Source: an uncultured Tateyamaria sp. (GTDB lineage Bacteria > Pseudomonadota > Alphaproteobacteria > Rhodobacterales > Rhodobacteraceae). From it: a DNA stretch of 64,000 nucleotides. Positions within the stretch are counted from its first letter, which is position 1. Each line of letters opens with the position of its first letter. The stretch lies in NCBI RefSeq assembly GCF_947488715.1, contig NZ_CANLAG010000002.1, positions 124,001 to 188,000 on the forward strand. The letters run 5' to 3'. The notes below the pieces were generated by a model. The model was not told where the DNA came from. It did no database searches and saw only the letters and a list, made by a program, of their open reading frames with translations. Of this stretch, positions 53,734-62,692 are shown in pieces. The position numbers and the translations under genes were made by a program.

Positions 53734-54741
53734 TTAGCCGCCCGTGTGGCTCATGTGGCGGGGCATCTGACCATCAAGACGCTGGCGCGAATAGTCGAAA
53801 TCATGGCCCTTGGGCTTGAGTTGGATCGCGCCGCGAATGGCGTCCTCCAGCGGCGTGTTGTCCGTGGGATGCGCACGCAACGGCGCGCGCAGGTCGGCCA
53901 TGTCCTCTTGACCCAGGCACATGTAAATCTCACCTGTACAGGTGATCCGCACACGGTTGCAGCTTTCGCAGAAGTTATGGCTGAGCGGCGTAATGAACCC
54001 GATCTTTTGCCCAGTCTCTTCGAGGCGCACGTAACGCGCGGGGCCACCGGTGCGTTCGGCGAGGTCCGTCACGGTGTAATGTTCAGCGTACCGGGCGCGC
54101 ACGTCCTTGAGGGACCAATATTGCCCCAAACGATCCTCGTTGCCGATGTCGCCCATCGGCATGACTTCGATCCAGGTCAAGTCCATGTCCCGTTCGGCAC
54201 ACCACGCGGTGATGGTCGCCAATTCGTCTTCGTTGAAGTCCTTCAGCGCCACCGCATTGATTTTGACCCGCAGGCCAGCGGCAAGGGCTGCATCAACGCC
54301 GCGCAGAACCTGCGGCAAACGCCCCCAGCGAGTGATGTCGGCAAACTTGGTTTCGTCCAATGTGTCGAGCGAGATGTTGACCCGTCGCACGCCCGCCGCA
54401 TAGAGATCCTTGGCGAACCGCCCGAGCTGACTGCCATTGGTGGTCAGCGTCAGTTCCTTGAGGGTCCCAGCCTCGAGATGACGGCCCATCGCGTTGAAAA
54501 ACGTCATGATGTCCCGCCGCACCAGCGGTTCACCGCCTGTGATGCGCAGCTTTTCGACCCCCAGACCGACAAAGGTCGAACACATCCTGTCCAGCTCTTC
54601 GAGCGTCAAAAGCTCTTTTTTGGGCAGGAATGTCATGTTTTCCGACATGCAGTACACACAGCGAAAGTCACAGCGATCCGTGACGGAGACGCGCAGATAG
54701 GTGATTGCGCGCTGGAAGGGGTCGATCAATGGTGCGGTCAT
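53734..54741 (-). CDS. moaA: GTP 3',8-cyclase MoaA
   Basis: Radical SAM enzyme for the first step of molybdenum cofactor synthesis. The cluster motif CDFRCVYC gives Cys24, Cys28 and Cys31. [11 protein letters not shown] follows, and the second cluster site is [18 protein letters not shown]. The protein ends with the functional diglycine (HTGG). Start at 54741 ([17 protein letters not shown]) gives 335 aa, the usual size. No other moa gene lies in the window. Confidence 0.96.
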   Translation of the reverse strand: MTAPLIDPFQRAITYLRVSVTDRCDFRCVYCMSENMTFLPKKELLTLEELDRMCSTFVGLGVEKLRITGGEPLVRRDIMTFFNAMGRHLEAGTLKELTLTTNGSQLGRFAKDLYAAGVRRVNISLDTLDETKFADITRWGRLPQVLRGVDAALAAGLRVKINAVALKDFNEDELATITAWCAERDMDLTWIEVMPMGDIGNEDRLGQYWSLKDVRARYAEHYTVTDLAERTGGPARYVRLEETGQKIGFITPLSHNFCESCNRVRITCTGEIYMCLGQEDMADLRAPLRAHPTDNTPLEDAIRGAIQLKPKGHDFDYSRQRLDGQMPRHMSHTGG

Positions 54742-54817
54742 GCCTAAAGTGGTAGGGGTGGTGCGCGTCGGCTGCAAGGGGCATTGCGCGCCTAACTGCG
54801 CAAGCTATGGTGCATTT

Positions 54818-55261
54818 ATGCGAATGCTATTGATAGGTCTGTTAAGTGTGTCGGGCTGCGGGTTGTTGCCAGACCGCAGTGCGCCGCCTGTGGTAGTGAG
54901 TGATGCACCGAGCGGAGCGACCGCCGATGTGGTGCGCCCACAGATCCGCCCCGGTGGCTTGGAAACATCCCCGCCTGATGCGCCGCCCGCGGTTGCCCCC
55001 GAAGTGTCCGCTGGCACGCTTGGGCGCACCGTGGTGTCCCTTGGCAATGCGGCTGAGCCGGGCTTGTGGTTGAAAACGCCGCTCGTGTCACGCGAACAGG
55101 CCGGGCAGGTGTTCTCGCCCGACACGGGCAAAACGGTGGCCGTGACCCTGATCCCCATTGATGGCCCAAAGACGGCTGGCAGCCGCATGTCGCTCGCTGC
55201 AATGCAGGCCATTGGCGCGTCTCTGACGGACCTCCCCGAGGTCGACGTTCTCGCAGGTTAA
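54818..55261 (+). CDS. Small predicted lipoprotein of unknown function
   Basis: A 147-aa protein with a short lipoprotein signal (MRMLLIGLLSVSGC, Cys14) then a Pro/Val/Ala-rich spacer and a compact domain with TLGRTVVSLGNAAEPGLWLKTPLVS. ATG 54818 or ATG 54824 may be the start. It is divergent from moaA across 76 bases and convergent with the DNA repair gene. I do not recognise an enzyme family. Confidence 0.7.
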   Translation: MRMLLIGLLSVSGCGLLPDRSAPPVVVSDAPSGATADVVRPQIRPGGLETSPPDAPPAVAPEVSAGTLGRTVVSLGNAAEPGLWLKTPLVSREQAGQVFSPDTGKTVAVTLIPIDGPKTAGSRMSLAAMQAIGASLTDLPEVDVLAG

Positions 55262-55279
55262 ACGCCCGCTATTTCCGCG

Positions 55280-55957
55280 TTAGGTCAGGTACTTTGCCGC
55301 CTCTTTGGCCGCGAATGGTTTCATCTGCGCGCCGTGCGTGTCGAGAAACGCGCGCGCCCGTGGTGCGTCGTGTTTGCCCAGCTCGCGCACCCACCACGCG
55401 ATGGCTTTCTGAATAAACCATTGCCGGTCCGGCACGTATCCTGCCGCCCAACCCAAAATCCGCTCGCGCGCGGCGATCTCATCCGGTTTGGGGAAGTTCT
55501 GTTTGGTCCAGGGCAGGGTGATCACCAGAGCCGCGCGGCGGGTCCATAAATGGTCCGACTGTGTCCATGCTTCGACCTGATCCAGACGCTCGGGCGCGGC
55601 CACCAAGCGTTTTTGTCCCGCCATACAGGCGTGATCGGCAATGGCCCAACTGTCAAACGTCGGCACCCAGGATTGGATCAGCGCCCATGCCGCATCATCC
55701 GGGCGCAAGCGCGCCTGCGTCAGAACCTTGGCAGCGGCCAACCGTGCTTCGTAGATGTCGGTCTGCCACAAGCCGTCAGCCAGTGCGACGCGCGCCTCCA
55801 CATCCAAGGTCTGACGCCATGACTTGCTCAGGTCGTTCAACACCGGATTGGCAACGCCCAGATGCAACCGGTCCGATTTGTGATAGGCTTTCGCGCCTGC
55901 CGCGCGTTCCGGATCAGCGTGTGCGCGGATCTGGTTCAGCGCGTCCTCGGGCGTCAC
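55280..55957 (-). CDS. DNA alkylation repair protein (AlkD-like HEAT-repeat glycosylase)
   Basis: A 225-aa all-helical protein matching the DNA alkylation repair/AlkD family, whose members excise N3- and N7-alkylpurines without base flipping. Segments are YHKSDRLHLGVANPVLNDLSK, YEARLAAAKVLTQ, WVPTFDSWAIADHAC and LWTRRAALVITLPWT. The catalytic region features of AlkD (Trp and Asp around DSW and the following helices) appear present. GTG 55957 overlaps the glmS stop (GTGA), implying coupled translation. Confidence 0.88.
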   Translation of the reverse strand: MTPEDALNQIRAHADPERAAGAKAYHKSDRLHLGVANPVLNDLSKSWRQTLDVEARVALADGLWQTDIYEARLAAAKVLTQARLRPDDAAWALIQSWVPTFDSWAIADHACMAGQKRLVAAPERLDQVEAWTQSDHLWTRRAALVITLPWTKQNFPKPDEIAARERILGWAAGYVPDRQWFIQKAIAWWVRELGKHDAPRARAFLDTHGAQMKPFAAKEAAKYLT

Positions 55958-57774
55958 TCGACCGTCACCGACTTGGCCAGATTGCGCGGCTGATCCACAT
56001 CCGTGCCCTTGGCCACAGCCGTGTGATAGGCCAGCAACTGCGCAGGTACGGCATACAGGATGGGGGCCACGATATCCGGACAATCCGGCATCTTGATCTC
56101 TTCCCAAATGCCGTCACCGGCCTCTTTCAACCCTTCGGCGTCAGACACCAGAACCACCTTGCCCTTGCGCGCCATCACCTCCTGCATGTTCGATACCGTC
56201 TTGTCGAACAGCGTATCGCGGGGGGCCATGACAACCACAGGCACGTGTTTGTCGATCAGCGCAATGGGGCCGTGCTTCAGTTCACCTGATGCATACGCTT
56301 CGGCGTGTATATAGCTGATTTCTTTCAGTTTAAGCGCGCCCTCAAGTGCCAGTGGATACATCACGCCACGGCCCAGGAACAGAATGTCGCGCGCCTCCGA
56401 CAGTTTGCGTGCCGTGCGCTGCATCGCGTCGCTCTGCTCGATCCCGAGGTTGATCAACGCGGGCAAGCTGCGCAAGGCGGACACATGATCGGCCAGTGCC
56501 TCGTCGGTCAAAGTTCCCCGGTCGCGTGCTGCCTTCAAGACCAGCATCAGCAATACGGTCAATTGGCAGGTAAAGGCCTTGGTTGATGCCACGCCCACCT
56601 CGACGCCCGCATGGATCGGCAGGGCAAGATCGCTTTCACGCGCAATCGAGCTTTCGGGGACATTGACCACCGAAACAATCTTGTCCGCCTTGCCGTCGCA
56701 GTAACGCAACGCGGCCAAAGTATCCGCCGTTTCGCCGGATTGGCTGACAAACAACGCCAAGGTCCGGGCCGGGACGGGCGGCTCACGGTAGCGGAATTCT
56801 GACGCCACGTCGACCTCGACCGGCAGTCGCGCAATCTGTTCGAACCAGTATTTCGCCGTCAGGCAGGCGTAGTACGCGGTGCCGCATGCCACCATCGTCA
56901 GCCGGTCAACAGCGGTGAAATCAATGCTCGGCTCGGGCAGGGTGATCCTGCCGTCTGCACCCAGATAATGCGTCAGCGTGTTGTTGATGACCACGGGCTG
57001 TTCCGCGATCTCCTTGGCCATAAAGTGCTTGTGGCCCGCCTTGTCGACCCGTGCTGCGTCCAGTTGGATTTGCCGGACGGGACGGTTCGCCAGCGTGCCG
57101 TTAGCATCCCTGATTTCGACACCTGACCGCGTGACAATCGCGCGGTCGCCTTCTTCGAGATAGGTGATGCGATCGGTCAGGGGCGCGAGCGCAATCGCGT
57201 CGGAGCCCACAAACATCTCGCCATCACCATGTCCAATCGCTAGCGGCGATCCCTTGCGCGCTGCGATGATCAGGTCGTCTTGGCCATCAAACAGAAACGC
57301 CAGTGCAAACGCGCCTTGTAAACGGTCCAACGTGCGAAACGCCGCCTCGGCGGGGGCCAGCCCCTGCGCCAGGTGGTGTTGCGTCAGCAGGGCCACCGTT
57401 TCGGTATCCGTCTCGGTTTGAAAGTTGATGCCAGCCTCGGCCAGTTCAGCACGCAATTCGCGAAAGTTCTCGATGATCCCATTGTGGACCACTGCCACCG
57501 GACCCGCCTTGTGGGGGTGGGCATTGTCCTCGGTTGGTGCACCATGCGTTGCCCAGCGTGTGTGGCCGATCCCGGCTTTGCCGGCGAGCGGTTCATGCAC
57601 CAGCTTGTCGCTCAGGTTGGCCAGCTTTCCGACGGCACGCCGACGGTCCAACGTGCCACTGTTGACGGTCGCGATGCCTGCACTGTCATAGCCGCGATAT
57701 TCGAGGCGTTTGAGGGCCTCGACCAGGATGGGGGCGACTTCGTGGTCACCCAAGACCCCTACAATTCCACACAT
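55954..57774 (-). CDS. glmS: Glutamine-fructose-6-phosphate aminotransferase (isomerising)
   Basis: Makes glucosamine-6-phosphate, the first step of amino-sugar synthesis for peptidoglycan and LPS. The N-terminal nucleophile is Cys2 (MCGIVGVLGDHEVAP). The glutaminase domain covers about residues 1-240 with GIGHTRWATHGAPTEDNAHPH, and two SIS domains follow, with FVSQSGETADTLAALRYC and ending AKSVTVE. The 606-aa length is standard. glmU ends one base upstream, so this is a two-gene operon for UDP-GlcNAc. No glmS ribozyme is expected or seen. Confidence 0.97.
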   Translation of the reverse strand: MCGIVGVLGDHEVAPILVEALKRLEYRGYDSAGIATVNSGTLDRRRAVGKLANLSDKLVHEPLAGKAGIGHTRWATHGAPTEDNAHPHKAGPVAVVHNGIIENFRELRAELAEAGINFQTETDTETVALLTQHHLAQGLAPAEAAFRTLDRLQGAFALAFLFDGQDDLIIAARKGSPLAIGHGDGEMFVGSDAIALAPLTDRITYLEEGDRAIVTRSGVEIRDANGTLANRPVRQIQLDAARVDKAGHKHFMAKEIAEQPVVINNTLTHYLGADGRITLPEPSIDFTAVDRLTMVACGTAYYACLTAKYWFEQIARLPVEVDVASEFRYREPPVPARTLALFVSQSGETADTLAALRYCDGKADKIVSVVNVPESSIARESDLALPIHAGVEVGVASTKAFTCQLTVLLMLVLKAARDRGTLTDEALADHVSALRSLPALINLGIEQSDAMQRTARKLSEARDILFLGRGVMYPLALEGALKLKEISYIHAEAYASGELKHGPIALIDKHVPVVVMAPRDTLFDKTVSNMQEVMARKGKVVLVSDAEGLKEAGDGIWEEIKMPDCPDIVAPILYAVPAQLLAYHTAVAKGTDVDQPRNLAKSVTVE

Positions 57775-57775
57775 T

Positions 57776-59122
57776 TTAGCTGCCTCTGCTCTGTCTGGCC
57801 TTTTTGGCCTTTAACATTTCGAACAATTTGCGGGCCATGCCCGGTTTCTCGACCTGCGGCGCCCGTGCAATGGCCAACGCGCCGTCTTCGACGTCCGACG
57901 TGATCACCGACCCCGATCCGGTCATGGCATCGTCACCGACCGTCACAGGTGCGACCAGCATCGTGTTTGACCCGATAAAGGCGCGCGCGCCGATCTCCGT
58001 CCGATGCTTCATCACGCCGTCATAGTTGCAGGTGATTGTGCCTGCGCCGATGTTGCTGGCTGGCCCCACCGTGGCGTCGCCCACATAGCTGAGGTGGTTG
58101 ACCTTGGCGCCCGCTGCGATGGTCGCTTGCTTGATCTCGACAAAGTTGCCGACGCGGACGTCTTCGGCCAGTTCGGTGCCGGGCCGCAGGCGCGCATAGG
58201 GGCCGACCGTGGCACCACGCGACACGTGGCACCCCTCGAGGTGGGAAAACGCGCGTACAGTTGCGCCGCTTTCCACGGTGACACCGGGGCCGAAGACCAC
58301 GTTGGGTTCAATCAGCGCGTCACGCCCAATAATGGTGTCCAATGACAAGTAGACCGTGTCGGGCGCAACGAGTGTCACGCCGTCGTCCATCAACTGCGCT
58401 CGTGCACGTGTCTGAAACTGCGCGTCGGCGGCGGCCAGTTCGGCACGGCTGTTGATGCCAAGCGTTTCTGCCTCGTCACAGCGCGTCACCGCAACAGACA
58501 GGCCGCGCGCCCTGGCGAGGCGTGGCAATTCCGTCAGGTAGTATTCGTTCTGTGCGTTGTTGTTGCCCACGGCGTCGATCAAGTCGAACAAGAGCGGCGC
58601 AGGGGCGGCCAGCACACCCGAATTGCACAGGGTGATTTCGCGCTCACTCGGCGTGGCGTCCTTGAACTCCACAATCCGCTCTAGCTGCGTGCCGTTCATC
58701 ACCAACCGACCATAGCGGGCAGGGTCTGCGGCTTCGAACCCCAGCACCGTCACATCCGCGGGTGATGCGGCCAACTCTTGCAGGGTTTCAGGCCGGACAA
58801 AGGGTGTGTCGCCAAAGAGCACGACGGCATGCCCGTCAAAGCCTGCAAGCGCATCCCGCGCCTGCGCTGCGGCGTGTGCCGTTCCCAATTGTTCCTCTTG
58901 CAGGACAACCTGCGCGCCCGGATCGACGCTGGCAACGGATGTCGTGACCGCCTCTGCGCCGTATCCGGCCACGATGACTGTATGTTCCGGGTCCAGAATA
59001 TCGCCCGCCCGCATCGCGTGGTGCAACATCGGAGCGCCGGCAATAGGGTGCAGAACCTTGGGCAGGTCCGAATTCATCCGTGTGCCTTTGCCCGCGGCCA
59101 GGATGATCAATGCGGTTTTCAT
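57776..59122 (-). CDS. glmU: Bifunctional GlmU (GlcN-1-P acetyltransferase / GlcNAc-1-P uridyltransferase)
   Basis: Converts glucosamine-1-phosphate to UDP-GlcNAc in two steps. The N-terminal pyrophosphorylase motif LAAGKGTRMNSDLPKVLHPI starts at residue 8. The C-terminal left-handed beta-helix has repeated hexapeptides, ending with GARAFIGSNTMLVAPVTVGDDA and the acetyltransferase SGSVITSDV. The 448 aa are usual. It is followed after one base by glmS. Divergent from the HAD phosphatase gene. Confidence 0.96.
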   Translation of the reverse strand: MKTALIILAAGKGTRMNSDLPKVLHPIAGAPMLHHAMRAGDILDPEHTVIVAGYGAEAVTTSVASVDPGAQVVLQEEQLGTAHAAAQARDALAGFDGHAVVLFGDTPFVRPETLQELAASPADVTVLGFEAADPARYGRLVMNGTQLERIVEFKDATPSEREITLCNSGVLAAPAPLLFDLIDAVGNNNAQNEYYLTELPRLARARGLSVAVTRCDEAETLGINSRAELAAADAQFQTRARAQLMDDGVTLVAPDTVYLSLDTIIGRDALIEPNVVFGPGVTVESGATVRAFSHLEGCHVSRGATVGPYARLRPGTELAEDVRVGNFVEIKQATIAAGAKVNHLSYVGDATVGPASNIGAGTITCNYDGVMKHRTEIGARAFIGSNTMLVAPVTVGDDAMTGSGSVITSDVEDGALAIARAPQVEKPGMARKLFEMLKAKKARQSRGS

Positions 59123-59249
59123 ACCAATTCTCTTTGTCTTTTTGTTCCGTCCTGTTTATCCGCTGGGCGCGCGCACGCAAGCGTATGCGCCATCAAACAA
59201 GATTGCGGCTTGCAACAGGTGTAAGCGGGCTTTTGCCAAGGGAGCAGCC

Positions 59250-59912
59250 ATGACAGCGGTGATTTTCGATCTCGACGGGACACTTGCGGACACCAGTGGC
59301 GACTTGCTGGCCGCCGCGAACGTCTGTTTTCGCGACATGGGGTACGGCGATGTCTTGGACGCTGCGGATGCCGGTGTTGCACTGCGGGGCGGGCGCATGA
59401 TGCTGCGCACCGGTCTGGCGCGCGTCGCACAGGCGGACGAGGCGATTGTGGATCAATACTATCCCATGTTGCTCGAGGCTTACGGCAGTGCGATCTGCAC
59501 GCACACCACTCTGTATCCCGGTGCCATGGACGCCATCGAAACCCTCAAGGTCCAAGGGCACGCCGTTGGGATCTGCACCAACAAACCCGAAGGTCTGGCC
59601 GAACAGTTGATGCGCGCGCTTGGCGTGCGCGACGCCTTTGGCAGCCTCGTGGGGGCCGACACGTTGCCAGTACGCAAACCGAACCCAGAGCCGCTTTTTG
59701 AAGCGACCCGCCGACTTGGCGTGGACCCGGCCGCTTGTCTTCTGGTGGGGGACAGCGATACGGATCGCAACACGGCCCGTGCTGCGGGTGTCCCATCGAT
59801 TCTCGTGACCTTTGGCCCCTCTGGCGAAGACATGGCCGCGCTGGAACCCGAGGCTTTGCTCGACACCTACGCCGTATTGCCACAGGTGGTTGCCGCGCTT
59901 TTTGCCCGCTGA
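59250..59912 (+). CDS. HAD-family phosphoglycolate phosphatase-like hydrolase
   Basis: A 220-aa HAD subfamily IA phosphatase. The nucleophile motif FDLDGTLADTSGD gives Asp7 and Asp9. Motif II Thr is in GICTNKPEGLAEQLM, Lys of motif III in VRKPNPEPLFEA, and motif IV in VGDSDTDRNTARAAG. The CAP segment and lengths fit Gph-type enzymes that remove 2-phosphoglycolate, a product of repair. Start at 59250 has AAGGGAG six bases upstream. Confidence 0.87.
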   Translation: MTAVIFDLDGTLADTSGDLLAAANVCFRDMGYGDVLDAADAGVALRGGRMMLRTGLARVAQADEAIVDQYYPMLLEAYGSAICTHTTLYPGAMDAIETLKVQGHAVGICTNKPEGLAEQLMRALGVRDAFGSLVGADTLPVRKPNPEPLFEATRRLGVDPAACLLVGDSDTDRNTARAAGVPSILVTFGPSGEDMAALEPEALLDTYAVLPQVVAALFAR

Positions 59913-59942
59913 TTGCCCACATCGCCGATTTCAGGACACCAA

Positions 59943-61187
59943 ATGACGCGCCGCACGCTTGACGGTGACGGGGCGCATGCCCAAAACGGGCCTATGACAG
60001 AGCATTTTACCGGCAGTTTCACCCAACAGGACCCCATCCCGGAGGCAGGCATCGACGCCGCTCTGGCCGTGCTGCGCCATGGCCGTTTGCACCGCTACAA
60101 TACGGCGGGTGACGAAGTGGCGGAAACCGCGCTGTTGGAACGCGAATTTGCCGACTATGTCGGTTCGCAATACTGTCTGGCCGTCGCTTCGGGCGGCTAT
60201 GCCATGGCAACAGCCTTGCGTGCCCTAGATGTGGGACCGGGCGACAAAGTGCTCTCGAACGCCTTTACGCTGGCGCCTGTGCCGGGCGCAATTGCATCGG
60301 TTGGCGCCACGCCGATCTTCGTTGGCGTGACCGAAGACCTGACAATCGACCTCGATGATCTCGAGGCCAAGCTGCCACAGGCGCGGGTGCTCCTGCTCAG
60401 CCACATGCGCGGCCATATATGCGACATGGACCGCCTGATGGCTATGTGCGATGCGGCAGGCGTGGCGGTTATCGAAGACTGCGCGCACACGATGGGCGGA
60501 TCATGGAACGGTGTTCCGTCCGGGCGGCACGGCGTCTTCGGCTGCTATTCGTGCCAAACCTACAAACACGTGAACTCGGGCGAGGGTGGTTTCATCGTGA
60601 CCGATGATCCCCATCTTGCTGCAAAATCCATCATGCTGTCCGGCAGCTACATGCTGTTTGAACGGCATCTTGCCGGTCCCCCAAAAGAAGCATTCGACAA
60701 CATCAAATTCCACACGCCCAATATTTCGGGCCGCATGGACAATCTGCGGGCGGCCATTCTGCGGCCTCAACTCGCGGATATCGCAGCACAATGCGCGCGG
60801 TGGAACGAACGCTATCACACGCTCGAAGACGGGCTGCGCGACACGCCGGGCCTCACCCTGATCAACAGACCGGACGCCGAAGAAATCGTGGGCTCATCCA
60901 TTCAGTTCCTGTTGCTGGATTGGGCAGCCTCGGCCGTACAAGACGTGATTGCGCGCTGTGCGGCGCGCGGGGTCGAGCTGAAGTGGTTCGGCGCTCCGGA
61001 CCCTGTCGCCTTTACCAGCCGGTACGACAGCTGGCGTTACGCACCATCCGAGCCGATGGCCGCCAGCGACCGCATTCTGGCCGGTGTCGTCGACATGCGC
61101 GTGCCGCTCACATTTACCCTCGAAGACTGTGCGCTGATTGCACGCATCATCCGCGCCGAAGTGTCCAGCGTCTACCAATCCGCCTGA
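59943..61187 (+). CDS. DegT/DnrJ/EryC1/StrS-family aminotransferase
   Basis: A 414-aa PLP enzyme of the sugar aminotransferase family. The cofactor lysine is in SCQTYKHVNSGEGGF (about residue 210), and the PLP pocket shows VIEDCAHTMGGSWNG. Relatives aminate nucleotide-linked keto sugars, but no sugar dehydratase or other sugar gene is near, so the substrate is open. ATG 59943 (MTRRTLDGDG) has AGGA upstream; ATG 59994 (MTEHFTGSF) is the alternative with weaker signal. It follows the HAD gene by 30 bases. Confidence 0.87.
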   Translation: MTRRTLDGDGAHAQNGPMTEHFTGSFTQQDPIPEAGIDAALAVLRHGRLHRYNTAGDEVAETALLEREFADYVGSQYCLAVASGGYAMATALRALDVGPGDKVLSNAFTLAPVPGAIASVGATPIFVGVTEDLTIDLDDLEAKLPQARVLLLSHMRGHICDMDRLMAMCDAAGVAVIEDCAHTMGGSWNGVPSGRHGVFGCYSCQTYKHVNSGEGGFIVTDDPHLAAKSIMLSGSYMLFERHLAGPPKEAFDNIKFHTPNISGRMDNLRAAILRPQLADIAAQCARWNERYHTLEDGLRDTPGLTLINRPDAEEIVGSSIQFLLLDWAASAVQDVIARCAARGVELKWFGAPDPVAFTSRYDSWRYAPSEPMAASDRILAGVVDMRVPLTFTLEDCALIARIIRAEVSSVYQSA

Positions 61188-61229
61188 GCCGCACAACACA
61201 GGGTCTGGACTCGCAGACAACTACGCCCT

Positions 61230-61253
61230 ATTAATGAACAAGTGTTCATTAAT
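61230..61253. promoter_or_regulatory. Perfect palindromic operator before isovaleryl-CoA dehydrogenase
   Basis: ATTAATGAACA and TGTTCATTAAT are exact reverse complements separated by AG, 15 bases before the ATG. The 24-base length, short spacer and AT-rich arms fit a TetR-family dimer site. Leucine-degradation operons are often controlled by LiuR or LiuQ regulators; assignment to LiuQ is inference. Confidence 0.7.
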
Positions 61254-61268
61254 GCGGGGAGGCGAGTA

Positions 61269-62432
61269 ATGTTCACCCATTCCATGGCGTTCGACTTGGG
61301 CGAGGATGTTAACGCGCTGCGCGAGATGGTGCATCGCTGGGCGCAAGAGCGGGTCAAACCACTGGCGGCGCAGATTGACCAATCCAACACATTTCCACCT
61401 GAACTCTGGCCCGAGATGGGCGAATTGGGCCTGTTGGGGATCACTGTCGAAGAGGACTACGGCGGGGCAGGCATGTCTTATCTGGCGCACACAGTCGCGG
61501 TCGAGGAAATCGCCCGCGCCAGCGCGTCGGTGTCGCTCAGCTATGGCGCGCATTCAAACCTGTGCGTGAACCAGATCAAGCTGAACGCCACGCCCGCGCA
61601 AAAGGAAAAATACCTTCCGGGCCTTGTTAGCGGCGCGCATGTCGGCGCGCTTGCCATGTCCGAGGCGGGCGCAGGCTCTGACGTTGTGTCGATGAAACTC
61701 AACGCGGAAAAGCGTAACGACCGTTACATCCTGAACGGCACAAAATACTGGATCACCAACGGGCCCGATGCGGACACGCTTGTGGTCTACGCCAAGACGG
61801 ACGCAGATGCAGGCCCGCGCGGCATTACGGCGTTTCTGATCGAACGTGACATGGTCGGGTTTTCGACCTCTCCGCACTTTGACAAGCTGGGGATGCGTGG
61901 ATCGAACACGGGTGAACTGGTGTTCGAGGACGTCGAGGTGCCCTTTGACAACGTACTCGGCGAAGAGGGGCGCGGTGTGGCCGTCCTGATGTCCGGGCTG
62001 GATTACGAGCGCGTGGTTTTGGCGGGCATCGGCCTGGGTATCATGGCCGCCTGTATGGACGAGGTGATGCCCTATTTGGCCGAACGGCGGCAATTCGGCC
62101 AACCGATTGGAAATTTCCAGCTGATGCAGGGTAAGATCGCCGACATGTATACCGCGATGAACTCCGCCCGGTCCTATGTCTACGAAGTGGCCAAGGCCTG
62201 TGACCGAGGGACTGTGACCCGCCAGGACGCCGCAGCCTGCTGTCTTTATGCTTCCGAAGAAGCGATGAAACAGGCCCACCAGGCCGTTCAGGCCATGGGT
62301 GGCGCCGGGTTCCTCAACGATGCCCCGGTGGCGCGCCTGTTCCGGGACGCCAAACTGATGGAAATCGGGGCGGGCACGTCGGAAATCCGCCGCATGCTTG
62401 TGGGGCGCGAACTGGTCACGGCAATGGGGTGA
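61269..62432 (+). CDS. ivd: Isovaleryl-CoA dehydrogenase
   Basis: FAD-dependent acyl-CoA dehydrogenase for leucine breakdown (isovaleryl-CoA to 3-methylcrotonyl-CoA). Sequence blocks are [48 protein letters not shown] and [18 protein letters not shown]. The catalytic Glu is in [13 protein letters not shown] (about residue 247), the placement typical of isovaleryl-type enzymes. The 387-aa length is usual. Start at 61269 has GGGGAGG about eight bases upstream. The next gene overlaps its stop by one base. Confidence 0.94.
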   Translation: MFTHSMAFDLGEDVNALREMVHRWAQERVKPLAAQIDQSNTFPPELWPEMGELGLLGITVEEDYGGAGMSYLAHTVAVEEIARASASVSLSYGAHSNLCVNQIKLNATPAQKEKYLPGLVSGAHVGALAMSEAGAGSDVVSMKLNAEKRNDRYILNGTKYWITNGPDADTLVVYAKTDADAGPRGITAFLIERDMVGFSTSPHFDKLGMRGSNTGELVFEDVEVPFDNVLGEEGRGVAVLMSGLDYERVVLAGIGLGIMAACMDEVMPYLAERRQFGQPIGNFQLMQGKIADMYTAMNSARSYVYEVAKACDRGTVTRQDAAACCLYASEEAMKQAHQAVQAMGGAGFLNDAPVARLFRDAKLMEIGAGTSEIRRMLVGRELVTAMG

Positions 62433-62692
62433 TGCCGCGCTCGGTCATCATCACAACCGGATCGCTTGTGATCCTGGCCGCGCTTGCGGGCTATTGGCTT
62501 GGGCAGCGTCAGGTCAATGTCGACTCGGCGGATGTGATTGCTGCGGTGGCGCGGTTGCACGGCGGTGATCCCGCAACATGCGTCGGCTGGCCGGGGCAGG
62601 GCGCGTGGGTGATGTATGTCGAATGCAGTGGCGTCACGTACCGCGTGAACCGGTTCGGCCAGGTGTCACGCGCACCGGAGGATGGCATATGA
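62432..62692 (+). CDS. Small membrane-anchored hypothetical protein
   Basis: An 86-aa protein with one N-terminal hydrophobic segment (SVIITTGSLVILAALAGYWL) that could be an anchor or uncleaved signal, then a short soluble domain with two cysteines (TCVGWPG and VECSGV). Its ATG shares a base with the upstream stop (TGATG) and its own stop overlaps the next start (ATGA), so it is embedded in the leucine operon. I recognise no family. A GTG at 62429 could extend it by one codon. Confidence 0.7.
   Translation: MPRSVIITTGSLVILAALAGYWLGQRQVNVDSADVIAAVARLHGGDPATCVGWPGQGAWVMYVECSGVTYRVNRFGQVSRAPEDGI

Noticed and set aside
53254-54747. A 497-codon plus-strand open frame opposite waaA and moaA
   Set aside because: It spans two confident genes and the boundary between them on the other strand and shows no family motif.
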